Assembly (NCBI GenBank): GCA_964369175.1
Contig: CAYJEM010000001.1
Location: 1 to 64,000 of the forward strand
DNA from: Tannockella sp964369175
GTDB taxonomy: Bacteria; Bacillota_I; Bacilli_A; Erysipelotrichales; Coprobacillaceae
Reading direction: 5' to 3'
DNA: 64,000 nucleotides
Shown here: positions 9,101-17,253 of the stretch, in pieces
Numbering within the stretch: position 1 is the stretch's first letter
Layout of the letters: every line of letters starts with the position of its first letter
The notes under the pieces: model-generated
Database searches by the model: none
Told to the model about the DNA's origin: nothing
The model's input: the letters and a program-made list of their open reading frames with translations, nothing else
Position numbers and translations under genes: made by a program

Positions 9101-10425
9101 GTTATGCAAAAGGCTACACGGAATTGATGGGAATTGATCAAATCACTCGTAGTGCAGAACTTGAAAGAATTGCTGCTGGTTGTGGTGGAGTAAAAAGAAC
9201 TACTGGTCAACATCCAGGTGGAATTATTGTTATTCCAAGTGATATGGATGTATATGACTTTACGCCAGTACAGTTCCCAGCAGATGACGTAACGAACTCA
9301 TGGAAAACGACGCATTTTGATTTCCATGCTATTCATGATAATGTTTTAAAACTTGATATCTTAGGGCATGTTGATCCAACAGTAATTCGTGCTTTGCAAG
9401 ATTTAACAGGAATAGATCCTAAGACAATTCCTACAAATGATAAAAATGTTATGGCATTATTTAATAGCACCAAATCATTAGGTATTGATTTATCATATAT
9501 TAACTGTAAAACTGGAGCACTTGGTTTACCAGAATTTGGTACTTCATTTGTTCGTGGTATGTTAGATCAAACACAACCTAAAAATTTTAATGATTTAGTT
9601 ATTATTTCGGGATTATCGCATGGTACAGATGTATACTTAGGAAATGCTGAGACACTGATTAAATCAGGAACTTGTACACTTTCGCAAGTAATTGGTTGTC
9701 GTGATGATATTATGGTGTATTTAATTGAAAAAGGCTTACCAAATAAAGATGCATTTGACATTATGGAAGTAGTACGTAAAGGAAAGTCTTCAGCAGTTTT
9801 CCCAGTAAAAGATTATGAAGCACTTATGCGAAAACATAATGTTCCAGATTGGTATATTGAATCATGTAAGAAAATAAAATACATGTTCCCTAAAGCCCAC
9901 GCTGCTGCATATGTACTTTCAGCAGTTCGTGTTGCTTGGTGGAAGCTATATTATCCGCGTGAATATTATTCGGTTTATTTTACAACACGTTGTGATTTTT
10001 ATGATATTGAAACATTGGTTCAAGGTAAAGAAGCAATTCTTGCAAGAAGACAAGAAATTGTTGATTTGCGAGCAGAACGTATGTCAACAAATAAAGATGA
10101 GGGGCTGTGGGATGTTTTTGAAATTGCTCTTGAAATGATTGAAAGAGGGTATCGCATTGGTCCGATTAGTTTAGAGAAATCTGATGCCAAAAACTTTATA
10201 TTAGATCCTGACGATGACAAAATATTAATACCACCATTTTCGGCAGTTGATTCGCTTGGAGTCAACGTCGCTAAAACAGTGATTGATGCTCGTAATGATC
10301 GACCATTCTTATCTAAAGAAGATGTCATAAAGCGTACTAAGTTAAACAACTCACATATTAAACTCCTTTCAAAAATGGGTGTTTTTAGAGATATGCAAGA
10401 AGAAAACCAAATGTCATTATTTTAA
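6103..10425 (+). CDS. polC: DNA polymerase III alpha subunit, Gram-positive type
   Basis: The replicative polymerase of Bacillota with built-in proofreading. The ATG at 6103 is chosen because GGAGG lies at 6093-6097; the in-frame ATG at 6091 overlaps that site. The 1440-residue protein shows an N-terminal region and an OB fold (about 200-300). A PHP domain begins with VELHTHSKMS near 316 and is interrupted by a DEDDh exonuclease (FDLETTGFS near 403 to HRADYDAE near 547). A Cys4 zinc module lies near 903-931. Polymerase catalytic aspartates are in PDIDLNFSG near 957, and LDILG is near 1083. The common HDDPT after LDILG reads HVDPT here. Confidence 0.98.
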   Translation: MQNRILILLENLNINGKVPIIEQMNLSKVVVKSDDSYVFFMTGSELIPYAEFCLLDSASSSFIYPCRFEIEYTSSLENNMEVIQYVGYVLEKLKQIGILLAGIQLEHITITDTINIEVCNEIQKQQLTDNKKHILDALNTLGINLDILVYINEDNENFKSILREMEEVKPIEVDMSSITQASTNDEKPVYKSNYSYSQKNNSVTLQLDEITPSTQDRFITVKGYVFKTDMIKTRAGSHIQSLWITDYTNSIIIKRFENKSGNSLEDMSIISKGKVWIKVKGELKHDTFARENVIMAREIEVLKSPPIKKDLEATKRVELHTHSKMSTMDGISTISQYASRAASWGHKAIAITDRGNVQSFPEAQIAAKSNNIKMIYGVEMNMIEPHVSIVFNPIDTSIEHATFVSFDLETTGFSFVHERITEFGAVKIRNGEIIDRLQSFINPQKKISLKIANLTGITDDLVKDAPTIEEFMPRILEFFEDSILVAHNAKFDIGFLNENLKRLQQDAIKNPTIDSLALARAILKPMKSYRLGNVCRQYRVAYDNDVAHRADYDAEVLASVFTTMLHQFMQEGKYNLMDIANIQNDNAYKVVFPSHMTMLAKNKVGLKNMFKLVTEANTKYFFKESRIPKARLEYYREGLLFGSSCYRGDVFDAALYSSDEVLIKAIDFYDYIEIQPLDDYYHLVDRGKVASVEDIIKSIQRIITFSKSMNKIIVATGDVHFLEKTDKIYRDVFISNPTIGINSTAHPLCDRKNPRAYNPEQYLRTTDEMLQCYPYLEASEAYEYVVTNSNKIADMIEEIKPVHDKLFTPHIDGADEELTDLCYQNAYKLYGNPLPEIVESRLKRELESIIKHGFGVIYYISHKLVKKSNEDGYLVGSRGSVGSSFVATMSGITEVNPLPPHYVCLECGYNEFMAEGVVANGYDLEPKDCPKCSKPLKGEGHNIPFETFLGFEADKVPDIDLNFSGAYQSKAHDYTKELFGEDYVYRAGTISTVAEKTAFGYAKGYTELMGIDQITRSAELERIAAGCGGVKRTTGQHPGGIIVIPSDMDVYDFTPVQFPADDVTNSWKTTHFDFHAIHDNVLKLDILGHVDPTVIRALQDLTGIDPKTIPTNDKNVMALFNSTKSLGIDLSYINCKTGALGLPEFGTSFVRGMLDQTQPKNFNDLVIISGLSHGTDVYLGNAETLIKSGTCTLSQVIGCRDDIMVYLIEKGLPNKDAFDIMEVVRKGKSSAVFPVKDYEALMRKHNVPDWYIESCKKIKYMFPKAHAAAYVLSAVRVAWWKLYYPREYYSVYFTTRCDFYDIETLVQGKEAILARRQEIVDLRAERMSTNKDEGLWDVFEIALEMIERGYRIGPISLEKSDAKNFILDPDDDKILIPPFSAVDSLGVNVAKTVIDARNDRPFLSKEDVIKRTKLNNSHIKLLSKMGVFRDMQEENQMSLF

Positions 10426-10469
10426 TGATTTTATCAATAAAAATACTTACATAGGTTGTATCAATTTGT

Positions 10470-10497
10470 TTGCATTCTGTGGGAAATATGTTATAAT
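10470..10497 (+). promoter_or_regulatory. Sigma-A-type promoter of the rimP-nusA-infB operon
   Basis: TTGCAT at 10470-10475 and TATAAT at 10492-10497 are separated by 16 bp. This is the only strong promoter seen ahead of the rimP-to-rbfA group and lies about 70 bp before rimP. Confidence 0.7.
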
Positions 10498-10519
10498 ACA
10501 AGTAGTTTCATGGAAGAAC

Positions 10520-10546
10520 GAGTGGGGAAACCCACTCTTTATTATT
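10520..10546 (+). promoter_or_regulatory. Leader hairpin upstream of rimP (terminator/attenuator-like)
   Basis: A perfect seven-base-pair stem (10520-10526 with 10531-10537) is closed by a GAAA tetraloop and followed by TTTATTATT. It lies between the promoter and the rimP start, so it would be in the 5' leader. From memory, similar short hairpins precede rimP-nusA in other Bacillota. A role in attenuation or NusA feedback is inference. Confidence 0.6.
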
Positions 10547-10564
10547 ACGAAATGAGGTGAACGG

Positions 10565-11032
10565 ATGGAACTTTTGGATAAAATTACTGCGTTTATTGAG
10601 CCAGTATTACAAACACACGATGTGTATTTAGATGATATTGAATATGTAAAGCAAGGTAATGATTATTTTTTAAGAGTTTACATAGAAAAGAATCAAGGTT
10701 CTTTAGATATGGAAACGTGTGTAAGTGTAAGTGAGGCAATAAGCTTGTTAATGGATGAACATGATCCAATAAGTGATGAGTATTATTTAGAAGTCTCGTC
10801 TCCGGGTGCTGAAAAACCACTTCGTACTTTTGAAAAAGTGTGTGGATCAATTGGACAATATGTATATGCCCAGTTAATAAACCCAGTTGCAGGGATTGAA
10901 GAGGTTGAAGGTACAATTTTAGATATTCAAGGAGAAATAATTACATTTGAATATTTAGCAAAGAATATTAGAAAAAAAGTTGATATTGACTATAATAATA
11001 TTAAGTTTATTCGATTAGCTGTTAAGTTTTAG
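10565..11032 (+). CDS. rimP: Ribosome maturation factor RimP
   Basis: Needed for maturation of the 30S subunit. The 155-residue length, the acidic YLEVSSPGAEKPL segment near residue 78 that is the family hallmark, and position directly before nusA identify it. The N-terminal alpha/beta domain is followed by an SH3-like C-terminal domain. GAGGTG precedes the ATG. It is the first gene of the operon and ends right before the nusA ribosome binding site. Confidence 0.95.
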   Translation: MELLDKITAFIEPVLQTHDVYLDDIEYVKQGNDYFLRVYIEKNQGSLDMETCVSVSEAISLLMDEHDPISDEYYLEVSSPGAEKPLRTFEKVCGSIGQYVYAQLINPVAGIEEVEGTILDIQGEIITFEYLAKNIRKKVDIDYNNIKFIRLAVKF

Positions 11033-11044
11033 GAGGAAATAATA

Positions 11045-12364
11045 GTGGCAGGTAATAAAAAGTTTATAAATGCATTAAATCTTTTAATTGAAGAAAGAGG
11101 AATTGACAAAGATACATTCTTAGGTATGCTAAGTGAAGCAATAGAAAAAGCATATAAAAAGATCTATATGAATCCTGAGGCAAATGTACGTGTAGAAATT
11201 AATGAAAAAAGTGGACACTTTCGTTTATTTGAAATCAGAACTGTTGTAGACGATTTAGAAGATGAAGATATTGAAGTATCACTAGAAGAAGCATTAGAAA
11301 TGAATTCGAATTATAAAATCGGAGATATCATTGAAACTGAAGTGGATGTTGAACTAATTGGACGTTTAGCGGCGGTTCAAACAAAACAATTATTCAAACA
11401 AAAAATCCGTGAAATGGAAAAAGAAGCATTATACAATGAATTTGCCGATAAAAAAGATGATATTGTTACTGGGGTTATTGATCGTGTAGAAGAAAAATTT
11501 GCGATTATTAACATTGGTAGAACAGGTGCTTTTTTAGCATCAAATCAACAAATTCCAGGTGAAAAACTAGTTGAAGGTGAATACGTAAAAGTATACGTAT
11601 CAGACGTTGATCGTGGTACAAAAGGAACACAAATTATTGTAAGCCGTAGTGAACCAAATTTTGTAAAACGTTTGTTTGAATTAGAAGTGCCAGAAGTTTT
11701 TGATGGAACTGTAGAAATTAAATCTGTTTCTCGTGAAGCAGGACAAAGAAGTAAAATTGCTGTCTATTCTGCAAATGAAAACATCGATCCAATTGGATCA
11801 TGTGTTGGTCCAAAAGGAAGTCGTGTTAAAAATGTAGTTGATGAACTACATGGAGAAATGATTGATATTATTGAATGGTCAGCTGATCCGGTAGTATTTA
11901 TCTCTCATGCACTTAGTCCTTCAGACGTAATATCAGTTACTGTAAATGAGGCTACTCGTAGTGCATTAGCAATTGTACCTGATAACCAATTATCACTTGC
12001 TATTGGTAAACGTGGACAAAATGCAAGACTTGCTGTTCGTTTAACAGGATGGAAAGTTGATATCAAACCATTTAGTGAAGCAGTAGAGTTAGGGTTAATT
12101 ACACAAGAACCAGTTGCTGATAACACACCAGCATTAGACGATGATTTCCAAGAAGCGTTTACAGCTGAAATGTTAGATGAAACAGTTGAAGAAGTAGTAG
12201 AAGAAGTGGTTGAAGAAGTAGTTGAAGAGAAAATTGTTGAAAAGGTAGTAGATTTTGAAACTGAACAAGAAGAAGATGAAGACTACGGATATGATGATGA
12301 TTATAGTAAATACGATGAAGATATTGACTATGATGAATATGATAAGTATTACGACGAAGACTAG
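11045..12364 (+). CDS. nusA: Transcription termination/antitermination factor NusA with acidic tail
   Basis: NusA binds RNA polymerase and nascent RNA and modulates pausing and termination. The start is a GTG at 11045 after AGGAGG. Domains in order: the polymerase-binding N-terminal domain (about 1-130), S1 (about 135-205), KH1 (GPKGSR near 256) and KH2 (GKRGQNARLA near 322). B. subtilis NusA ends soon after KH2. This protein continues for roughly 80 residues as a highly acidic tail with VEEV repeats, then a stretch rich in Asp and Tyr. Confidence 0.96.
   Translation: MAGNKKFINALNLLIEERGIDKDTFLGMLSEAIEKAYKKIYMNPEANVRVEINEKSGHFRLFEIRTVVDDLEDEDIEVSLEEALEMNSNYKIGDIIETEVDVELIGRLAAVQTKQLFKQKIREMEKEALYNEFADKKDDIVTGVIDRVEEKFAIINIGRTGAFLASNQQIPGEKLVEGEYVKVYVSDVDRGTKGTQIIVSRSEPNFVKRLFELEVPEVFDGTVEIKSVSREAGQRSKIAVYSANENIDPIGSCVGPKGSRVKNVVDELHGEMIDIIEWSADPVVFISHALSPSDVISVTVNEATRSALAIVPDNQLSLAIGKRGQNARLAVRLTGWKVDIKPFSEAVELGLITQEPVADNTPALDDDFQEAFTAEMLDETVEEVVEEVVEEVVEEKIVEKVVDFETEQEEDEDYGYDDDYSKYDEDIDYDEYDKYYDED
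12185..12229 (+). repeat. 12-bp tandem repeat inside nusA
   Basis: Units of the type GTTGAAGAAGTA occur at 12185-12196, 12197-12208 and 12209-12220, followed by a nine-base partial copy. They encode VEEV repeats in the acidic C-terminal tail of NusA. The copies differ only at silent positions. Confidence 0.8.
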
Positions 12365-12375
12365 GAGTGATATTA

Positions 12376-12633
12376 ATGAAAAAAATTCCAATGCGAAAGT
12401 GTGTTGCTACTAATGAACAACTTACTAAGCAAGAATTAATACGTGTTGTTCGCTCTAAAGAAGGTGTTGTTTCAATTGACCCTACAGGTAAAAAGAATGG
12501 TCGTGGAGCATATCTAAAAAGAAGTAAAGATGCTTTTGCACTTGCAAAGAAAAAAGGATCTTTAAAAAGAGCTTTGAATGTAGATATACCTGATAGTATT
12601 TTTGAAGAATTGGAGCAATTTAGTAATGACTAA
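12376..12633 (+). CDS. ylxR: YlxR-family RNA-binding protein
   Basis: Small basic protein of the YlxR family, encoded between nusA and infB in most Bacillota; B. subtilis YlxR has been linked to RNase P modulation. The ATG at 12376 is preceded by AGGAG at 12363-12367. The 85-residue product has the family's N-terminal PMRKCVATNEQ motif and the central GRGAYL motif near residue 42. It overlaps the next gene by eight bases. Confidence 0.92.
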   Translation: MKKIPMRKCVATNEQLTKQELIRVVRSKEGVVSIDPTGKKNGRGAYLKRSKDAFALAKKKGSLKRALNVDIPDSIFEELEQFSND

Positions 12634-12925
12634 TAAAATAATGCAGTTTTTAGGTCTTGCCTCTAGGGCAAGAAAAGTTGTTACTGGTGAAACTATCTTT
12701 AATGTAATTCGTAGTAAAGAAGCAAAGTTAGTTATTATTGGTAGTGATGCTAGTGAAAACACACAAAAGAAAATTATAGATAAGTGTACTTTTTACCAAG
12801 TAGATTATCTTGTATTTGGGAGTATTCAGGATTTATCGAATGCTATTGGTAAAAATAATCGTGTAGCTATTGCGATTGTTGATACTGGATTTTCAAAAAA
12901 ATTAAAAGAAATGATAGGAGGATAA
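12626..12925 (+). CDS. ylxQ: YlxQ, L7Ae/L30e-family RNA-binding protein
   Basis: A 99-residue member of the ribosomal L7Ae/L30e/S12e/Gadd45 family. The FLGLASRARKVVTGE segment near residue 7 matches the kink-turn-binding start of this fold. The ATG at 12626 overlaps the end of ylxR and has GGAG upstream within ylxR. Its place between ylxR and infB supports the assignment. The exact RNA target is not known from the sequence. Confidence 0.9.
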   Translation: MTNKIMQFLGLASRARKVVTGETIFNVIRSKEAKLVIIGSDASENTQKKIIDKCTFYQVDYLVFGSIQDLSNAIGKNNRVAIAIVDTGFSKKLKEMIGG

Positions 12926-12928
12926 AGA

Positions 12929-14773
12929 ATGGCAAAACAAATGAACAATAAAAACAAAAAGGGTGGACAAAAGAAAAAGTTGCAATCAAATGTTCCAATG
13001 AAAAAAGAAGTTGTAGTAAAAGATGGAATTGTTTCATATGAAGATGGAATAACTGTTGGTCAACTTGCGGAAAAAGTTGCACAGACACCTGCTAATGTTA
13101 TTAAAGTATTATTTATGCTAGGTACTATGGTTACAATTAATTCTTCCTTAAATGATGAACAAGTAGAATTAATCTGTATGGAATACGGATTTGAGTGTGA
13201 AAAAGAAAACAATGCTACAGAAGTTAACTTTGAAGAACTTGATATCGTAGATACGGAAGAAGAATTAGAACCAAGATCACCGGTTGTTACTATCATGGGA
13301 CATGTTGACCATGGGAAAACAACGTTACTAGATACAATTCGTAAATCGACAGTAGTTGATGGAGAGTTTGGTGGTATCACACAACATATTGGTGCCTATC
13401 AGGTTGATGTAGATGGTAAAAAAGTTACTTTCTTAGATACACCAGGTCATGAGGCTTTTACTGCAATGCGTGCACGTGGAGCTCAAGTTACAGATATCGT
13501 TATCATAGTTGTTGCTGCTGATGATGGGGTAATGCCTCAAACAAAAGAAGCAATTGACCATGCTAAAGCAGCAGGAGTACCTATTGTAATTGCAGTCAAT
13601 AAAATTGACAAAGAAGGTGCTGATGTTGAACGAATTAAAGGTGAAATGTCTGAATATGACTTAATGCCTGAAGATTGGGGTGGAGATACAGTTTATTGCC
13701 CAATTTCTGCAAAGCAAGGTTTAGGTATTGAAGAGTTATTGGAATCATTAACAATTATTGCTGAGTTAGAAGATTTACGTGCAAATCCTAATCGTTATGC
13801 ATACGGTAGTGTTGTTGAGGGTAAACTAGATAAAGGACGTGGACCAGTTGCAACTTTATTAGTTGAAAATGGTACATTACGTGCAGGAGATCCAGTTGTA
13901 GTTGGTACTTCATTTGGACGTGTTCGTCAAATGTTAGATGATCATGGTAAAGTTATTAAAGAAGCATTACCTTCAACTCCAGTTGAAATTACTGGTTTAA
14001 ATGATGTTCCAGTTGCTGGTGATAAATTTATGGCTTTTGAGTCAGAAAAACAAGCAAGAAGTATTGGTGAAACTCGTTTAAAAGCAAAACAAGATAAAGA
14101 TCGTGGAACAAATGCAGCTATGTCATTAGATGATTTATTCTCTTCAGTACAAAACGGACAAATCATTGACTTAAATGTAATTGTTAAAGCTGATGTTCAA
14201 GGTACTGCTGAAGCAGTAAAAGCATCATTAAACAAAATTGAAATTGATGGTGTTCGTGTAAACGTAATTCGTTCAACAGTTGGTGGGATCTCAGAATCTG
14301 ACGTCTTACTTGCTAGTGCATCAAAAGCAATTATTTATGGATTTAATGTTCGCCCTGATGCTAAAGTCCGTGCGAAAGCTGATGAAGAAAGTGTAGAAAT
14401 TCGTTTACACAATATCATTTATAAAATGATTGAAGAAATTGAAAGTGCAATGAAAGGTATGTTAGCTCCAGAAATCGTTGAACGAGTAACTGGACAAGCA
14501 GAAATCCGCCAAGTTATAAAAGTATCAAAAGTTGGTAATGTTGCTGGATGTTATGTAACTGATGGATTCTTAAGAAGAAACTGTGGAATTCGATTAATTC
14601 GTGATGGAATTGTTGTATTTGAAGGAAATCTTGCTTCATTAAAACGTTTCCAAGATGATGCTAAAGAAGTTGCTGCTGGATATGAATGTGGACTAAGTAT
14701 CGTAAACTATAATGACATTAAAGAAGGTGACATTGTAGAAGGATACATCATGGAAGAAGTGGAAAGTAAATAA
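12929..14773 (+). CDS. infB: Translation initiation factor IF-2
   Basis: GTPase that brings initiator fMet-tRNA to the ribosome. The 614-residue protein has a short, Lys-rich N-terminus compared with B. subtilis IF-2, then an IF2-N module (about 40-100). The G domain has GHVDHGKTT near 124, DTPGHE, NKID and SAK motifs. Domains II, III and the initiator-tRNA-binding C-terminal domain follow. AGGAGG precedes the ATG. The gene lies between ylxQ and rbfA as expected, without the ylxP gene found in Bacillus. Confidence 0.98.
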   Translation: MAKQMNNKNKKGGQKKKLQSNVPMKKEVVVKDGIVSYEDGITVGQLAEKVAQTPANVIKVLFMLGTMVTINSSLNDEQVELICMEYGFECEKENNATEVNFEELDIVDTEEELEPRSPVVTIMGHVDHGKTTLLDTIRKSTVVDGEFGGITQHIGAYQVDVDGKKVTFLDTPGHEAFTAMRARGAQVTDIVIIVVAADDGVMPQTKEAIDHAKAAGVPIVIAVNKIDKEGADVERIKGEMSEYDLMPEDWGGDTVYCPISAKQGLGIEELLESLTIIAELEDLRANPNRYAYGSVVEGKLDKGRGPVATLLVENGTLRAGDPVVVGTSFGRVRQMLDDHGKVIKEALPSTPVEITGLNDVPVAGDKFMAFESEKQARSIGETRLKAKQDKDRGTNAAMSLDDLFSSVQNGQIIDLNVIVKADVQGTAEAVKASLNKIEIDGVRVNVIRSTVGGISESDVLLASASKAIIYGFNVRPDAKVRAKADEESVEIRLHNIIYKMIEEIESAMKGMLAPEIVERVTGQAEIRQVIKVSKVGNVAGCYVTDGFLRRNCGIRLIRDGIVVFEGNLASLKRFQDDAKEVAAGYECGLSIVNYNDIKEGDIVEGYIMEEVESK

Positions 14774-14783
14774 GGAAATAACT

Positions 14784-15122
14784 ATGGTACTAAAAAAAGA
14801 TAAAATGAATGGTATCATTCAAAGAGAATTGTCTTCAATTATGCAAACTGAAGTGCAAAATAAAGCGATTGGTTTTTGTACAATAACAGCTGTTAATGTT
14901 ACAACAGATTTATCACTTGCTAAAGTATATGTTACATTTTTAGGAAGTGGTAATAATGAAGAAAGATTAGAAGCTCTTACAAGATCAAAAGGATTTATTC
15001 GCTCATTGCTTGCAAAACGTTTAACAATTCGTCGTGTTCCTGAACTAGCGTTCTTATTAGACACATCACTAGAGTATGGAAATAAAATTGAAGATATCAT
15101 TAAAAATTTAAATGAAAAATAG
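14784..15122 (+). CDS. rbfA: Ribosome-binding factor A
   Basis: A 30S maturation factor with a KH-like fold that binds near the 5' helix of 16S rRNA. The 112-residue length, the LSLAKVYVTFLG segment, the RRVPELAF motif and position after infB identify it. It is the last gene of the rimP operon; a terminator follows directly. Confidence 0.95.
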   Translation: MVLKKDKMNGIIQRELSSIMQTEVQNKAIGFCTITAVNVTTDLSLAKVYVTFLGSGNNEERLEALTRSKGFIRSLLAKRLTIRRVPELAFLLDTSLEYGNKIEDIIKNLNEK

Positions 15123-15150
15123 AGATGCATATACTTGCATTTCTTTTTTT
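15121..15150 (+). terminator. Intrinsic terminator after rbfA
   Basis: A nine-base-pair stem with one G-U pair (15121-15129 with 15136-15144), a six-base loop and a T-run end the rimP-rbfA operon. Confidence 0.85.
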
Positions 15151-15154
15151 ATGA

Positions 15155-15172
15155 TATACTTATATAAGTATA
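15155..15172 (+). promoter_or_regulatory. 18-bp perfect palindrome in the nagA promoter region
   Basis: TATACTTATATAAGTATA is its own reverse complement and ends just before the AAGGAGG site of nagA. It covers the likely -10 region, so it is well placed for a repressor operator. It does not resemble, from memory, the B. subtilis NagR site. Function is inferred from symmetry and position only. Confidence 0.45.
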
Positions 15173-15185
15173 AGGAGGAATAAAA

Positions 15186-16319
15186 ATGAATATTTGTATA
15201 ATTAACGGGAAAATTATCTTAAAAGATAAAGTTGTTGAAAACAATCTTTATATTAAAGATGGAAAAATCGCTGAAATATCTAAAAGAACACCATGTGATG
15301 AAGAAATTATTGATGCATGCGGTCAGTATGTTTCACCAGGTTTTATTGATGTACATACACATGGACGTGGTGGTAGTGATACTATGTATCCAACATTTGA
15401 CGACATTAATACGATTAGTAACTTTGCTATTAAAGCCGGGACAACATCTTTTCTAGCAACAACTGTAACCATGTCAATAAAAGACACTACTGCTGCAATA
15501 AATAACGTGGCTACAAACATCAATAAAGTTGAAGGAGCTAAGATTTTAGGTATTCATTTAGAAGGTCCTTTTTTTAACTCGCTATATAAAGGGGCACAAC
15601 CAGAAGAACATATGTTACTACCAACAGTAGAAACATTTAAAGAAATGGTTGGGAATCATACTGATATAATATCAAAAATATCATTAGCACCAGAGCTAGA
15701 AGGGGCATTAGAATTAGCTAATTACCTGGAAAGTAAAGGAATTATTGCTAGTATTGGTCATAGTAATGCAACTTATCAAGAAGTCGTTGAAGCTATTAAA
15801 AATGGGTTTACGAGTGTTACCCACTTATATAACGCAATGACACCACTAACGCACCGTGCACCAGGAATAGTTGGAGCAGCGTTTATTCATGATGAATTAT
15901 TTGCTGAGTTAATTTTAGATGGAGTTCATGTGAGCTTTGAAGCTGCAAAAGCGGCAATTAATGCAAAAGGGACAGACCGCATTACACTAATTACTGATTC
16001 TTTGGAAGCAGCAGGATTGCCTGATGGGAAATATAAATTAGGTGGTCATGATATTTATGTAAAAGATCGAGCGGCAAGATTGGAAAATGGAACTCTTGCA
16101 GGAAGTGTATCTGGGATGAATTATATTGTGTATAATGCATATAAAAAATTAAATTTAGAAATTCACGAAGCGGTGAAAATGGCATCATTAGTACCAGCTA
16201 ACTCATTAAATTTGTATGATATTGGAGAAATTGCTGTAAATAAAAAAGCTGATATTATCATATTCAATGATGATATTGAAGTATCAATAGTATTGGTAGA
16301 AGGGATTATTAAATTATAA
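15186..16319 (+). CDS. nagA: N-acetylglucosamine-6-phosphate deacetylase
   Basis: Removes acetate from GlcNAc-6-P, feeding amino-sugar catabolism and wall recycling. Amidohydrolase fold: the GFIDVHTHG metal motif near residue 58, the HLEGPFF metal-binding Glu, the GHSNA and THLYNAMTP His ligands, and the catalytic Asp in LITDSLEAAG. The 377-residue length is normal. No nagB lies next to it in this window; the following gene encodes an aldose-epimerase-like protein. A palindrome overlaps its promoter region. Confidence 0.95.
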   Translation: MNICIINGKIILKDKVVENNLYIKDGKIAEISKRTPCDEEIIDACGQYVSPGFIDVHTHGRGGSDTMYPTFDDINTISNFAIKAGTTSFLATTVTMSIKDTTAAINNVATNINKVEGAKILGIHLEGPFFNSLYKGAQPEEHMLLPTVETFKEMVGNHTDIISKISLAPELEGALELANYLESKGIIASIGHSNATYQEVVEAIKNGFTSVTHLYNAMTPLTHRAPGIVGAAFIHDELFAELILDGVHVSFEAAKAAINAKGTDRITLITDSLEAAGLPDGKYKLGGHDIYVKDRAARLENGTLAGSVSGMNYIVYNAYKKLNLEIHEAVKMASLVPANSLNLYDIGEIAVNKKADIIIFNDDIEVSIVLVEGIIKL

Positions 16320-16335
16320 TAAAGAGGAATAAATA

Positions 16336-17214
16336 ATGAATATATTAGAAAATGATATTTTAAAAGTAGAATTACACCCTAAAGGTGCTGAAATTATTAG
16401 TATTACTGGAAAACAAGATGGGCTAAATTATATGTGGAAAAGAGATCCTAGACAATGGGCTAGTAGTGCTCCAATTTTATTTCCTATTATCGGTAAAGTT
16501 AGAAATGATACTTTAAAAATTGAAGGTCAAGATTATCATTTAACAGGACATGGTTTTTCAAGACACAATGAATACAAAGTTGTTGAAAGTACACCTACAA
16601 AAGTAGTATATGAATTACGTCAAAACCCCGAAATAGCAAAGCAATACCCATATTTGTTTGTTTTACAAGTAATCTATCGTTTAGATGATAATATTTTATC
16701 ATGTACATGCAACGTGGAAAATATTGATGACAAAGAGATTACATTCCAAGTTGGTGGACATCCTGCATTTGCATGTCCATTCTTTGAAACAGAATCTAGT
16801 AATGATTACTATTTAGAATTTAGTCAACCTGAAACAGTTGTTCAAAAAGTTATGGATCCAACAGTTAGTGCAATGTCACACGAAGAAAAAGTATTCTTAA
16901 AAGATGAAAAACGTTTCTTTGTTCGTCAAGAATTATTTAATAACGATGCTATTGTATTACAAGATGTAAAATCTGATATCGTTTCACTAAAATCATTAAA
17001 TCATAATAAATCAATTGATTTTCATATGGAAGGATTTAATCATTTAGGAATTTGGGCTGCAAAACATGTTGGAGACTTGCTAGCAATTGAACCTTGGGTA
17101 GGACATACTGATTATGTTGATTTTGAAGGTGAATTAAAAGATAAAGTTGGTGTAAAATCATTAACACCGAATACTGATTTTGAATGTACATTTAAAATTC
17201 AAATCAACCAATAA
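16336..17214 (+). CDS. Aldose 1-epimerase family protein (LacX-like)
   Basis: A 292-residue galactose-mutarotase-fold protein of the LacX branch. The segment beginning LFPIIGKVRND near residue 50, followed by GHGFSRHNE near 75 and the VGGHPAF motif near 140, is typical of this family. Related enzymes interconvert sugar anomers; the substrate here is unknown. It starts 16 bases after nagA with an AAAGAGG site, so it is probably co-transcribed and may act on an amino-sugar or hexose phosphate. That link is inference. Confidence 0.85.
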   Translation: MNILENDILKVELHPKGAEIISITGKQDGLNYMWKRDPRQWASSAPILFPIIGKVRNDTLKIEGQDYHLTGHGFSRHNEYKVVESTPTKVVYELRQNPEIAKQYPYLFVLQVIYRLDDNILSCTCNVENIDDKEITFQVGGHPAFACPFFETESSNDYYLEFSQPETVVQKVMDPTVSAMSHEEKVFLKDEKRFFVRQELFNNDAIVLQDVKSDIVSLKSLNHNKSIDFHMEGFNHLGIWAAKHVGDLLAIEPWVGHTDYVDFEGELKDKVGVKSLTPNTDFECTFKIQINQ

Positions 17215-17253
17215 CCAACAATTTTTTTAAAATAGATGTTGTACAATTTATGT

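Noticed and set aside
12173..12391. Minus-strand ORF rich in Phe, Ile and Val opposite the end of nusA
   Set aside because: It is the antisense image of the Glu/Asp repeat tail of NusA; low complexity, no ribosome binding site, no family.
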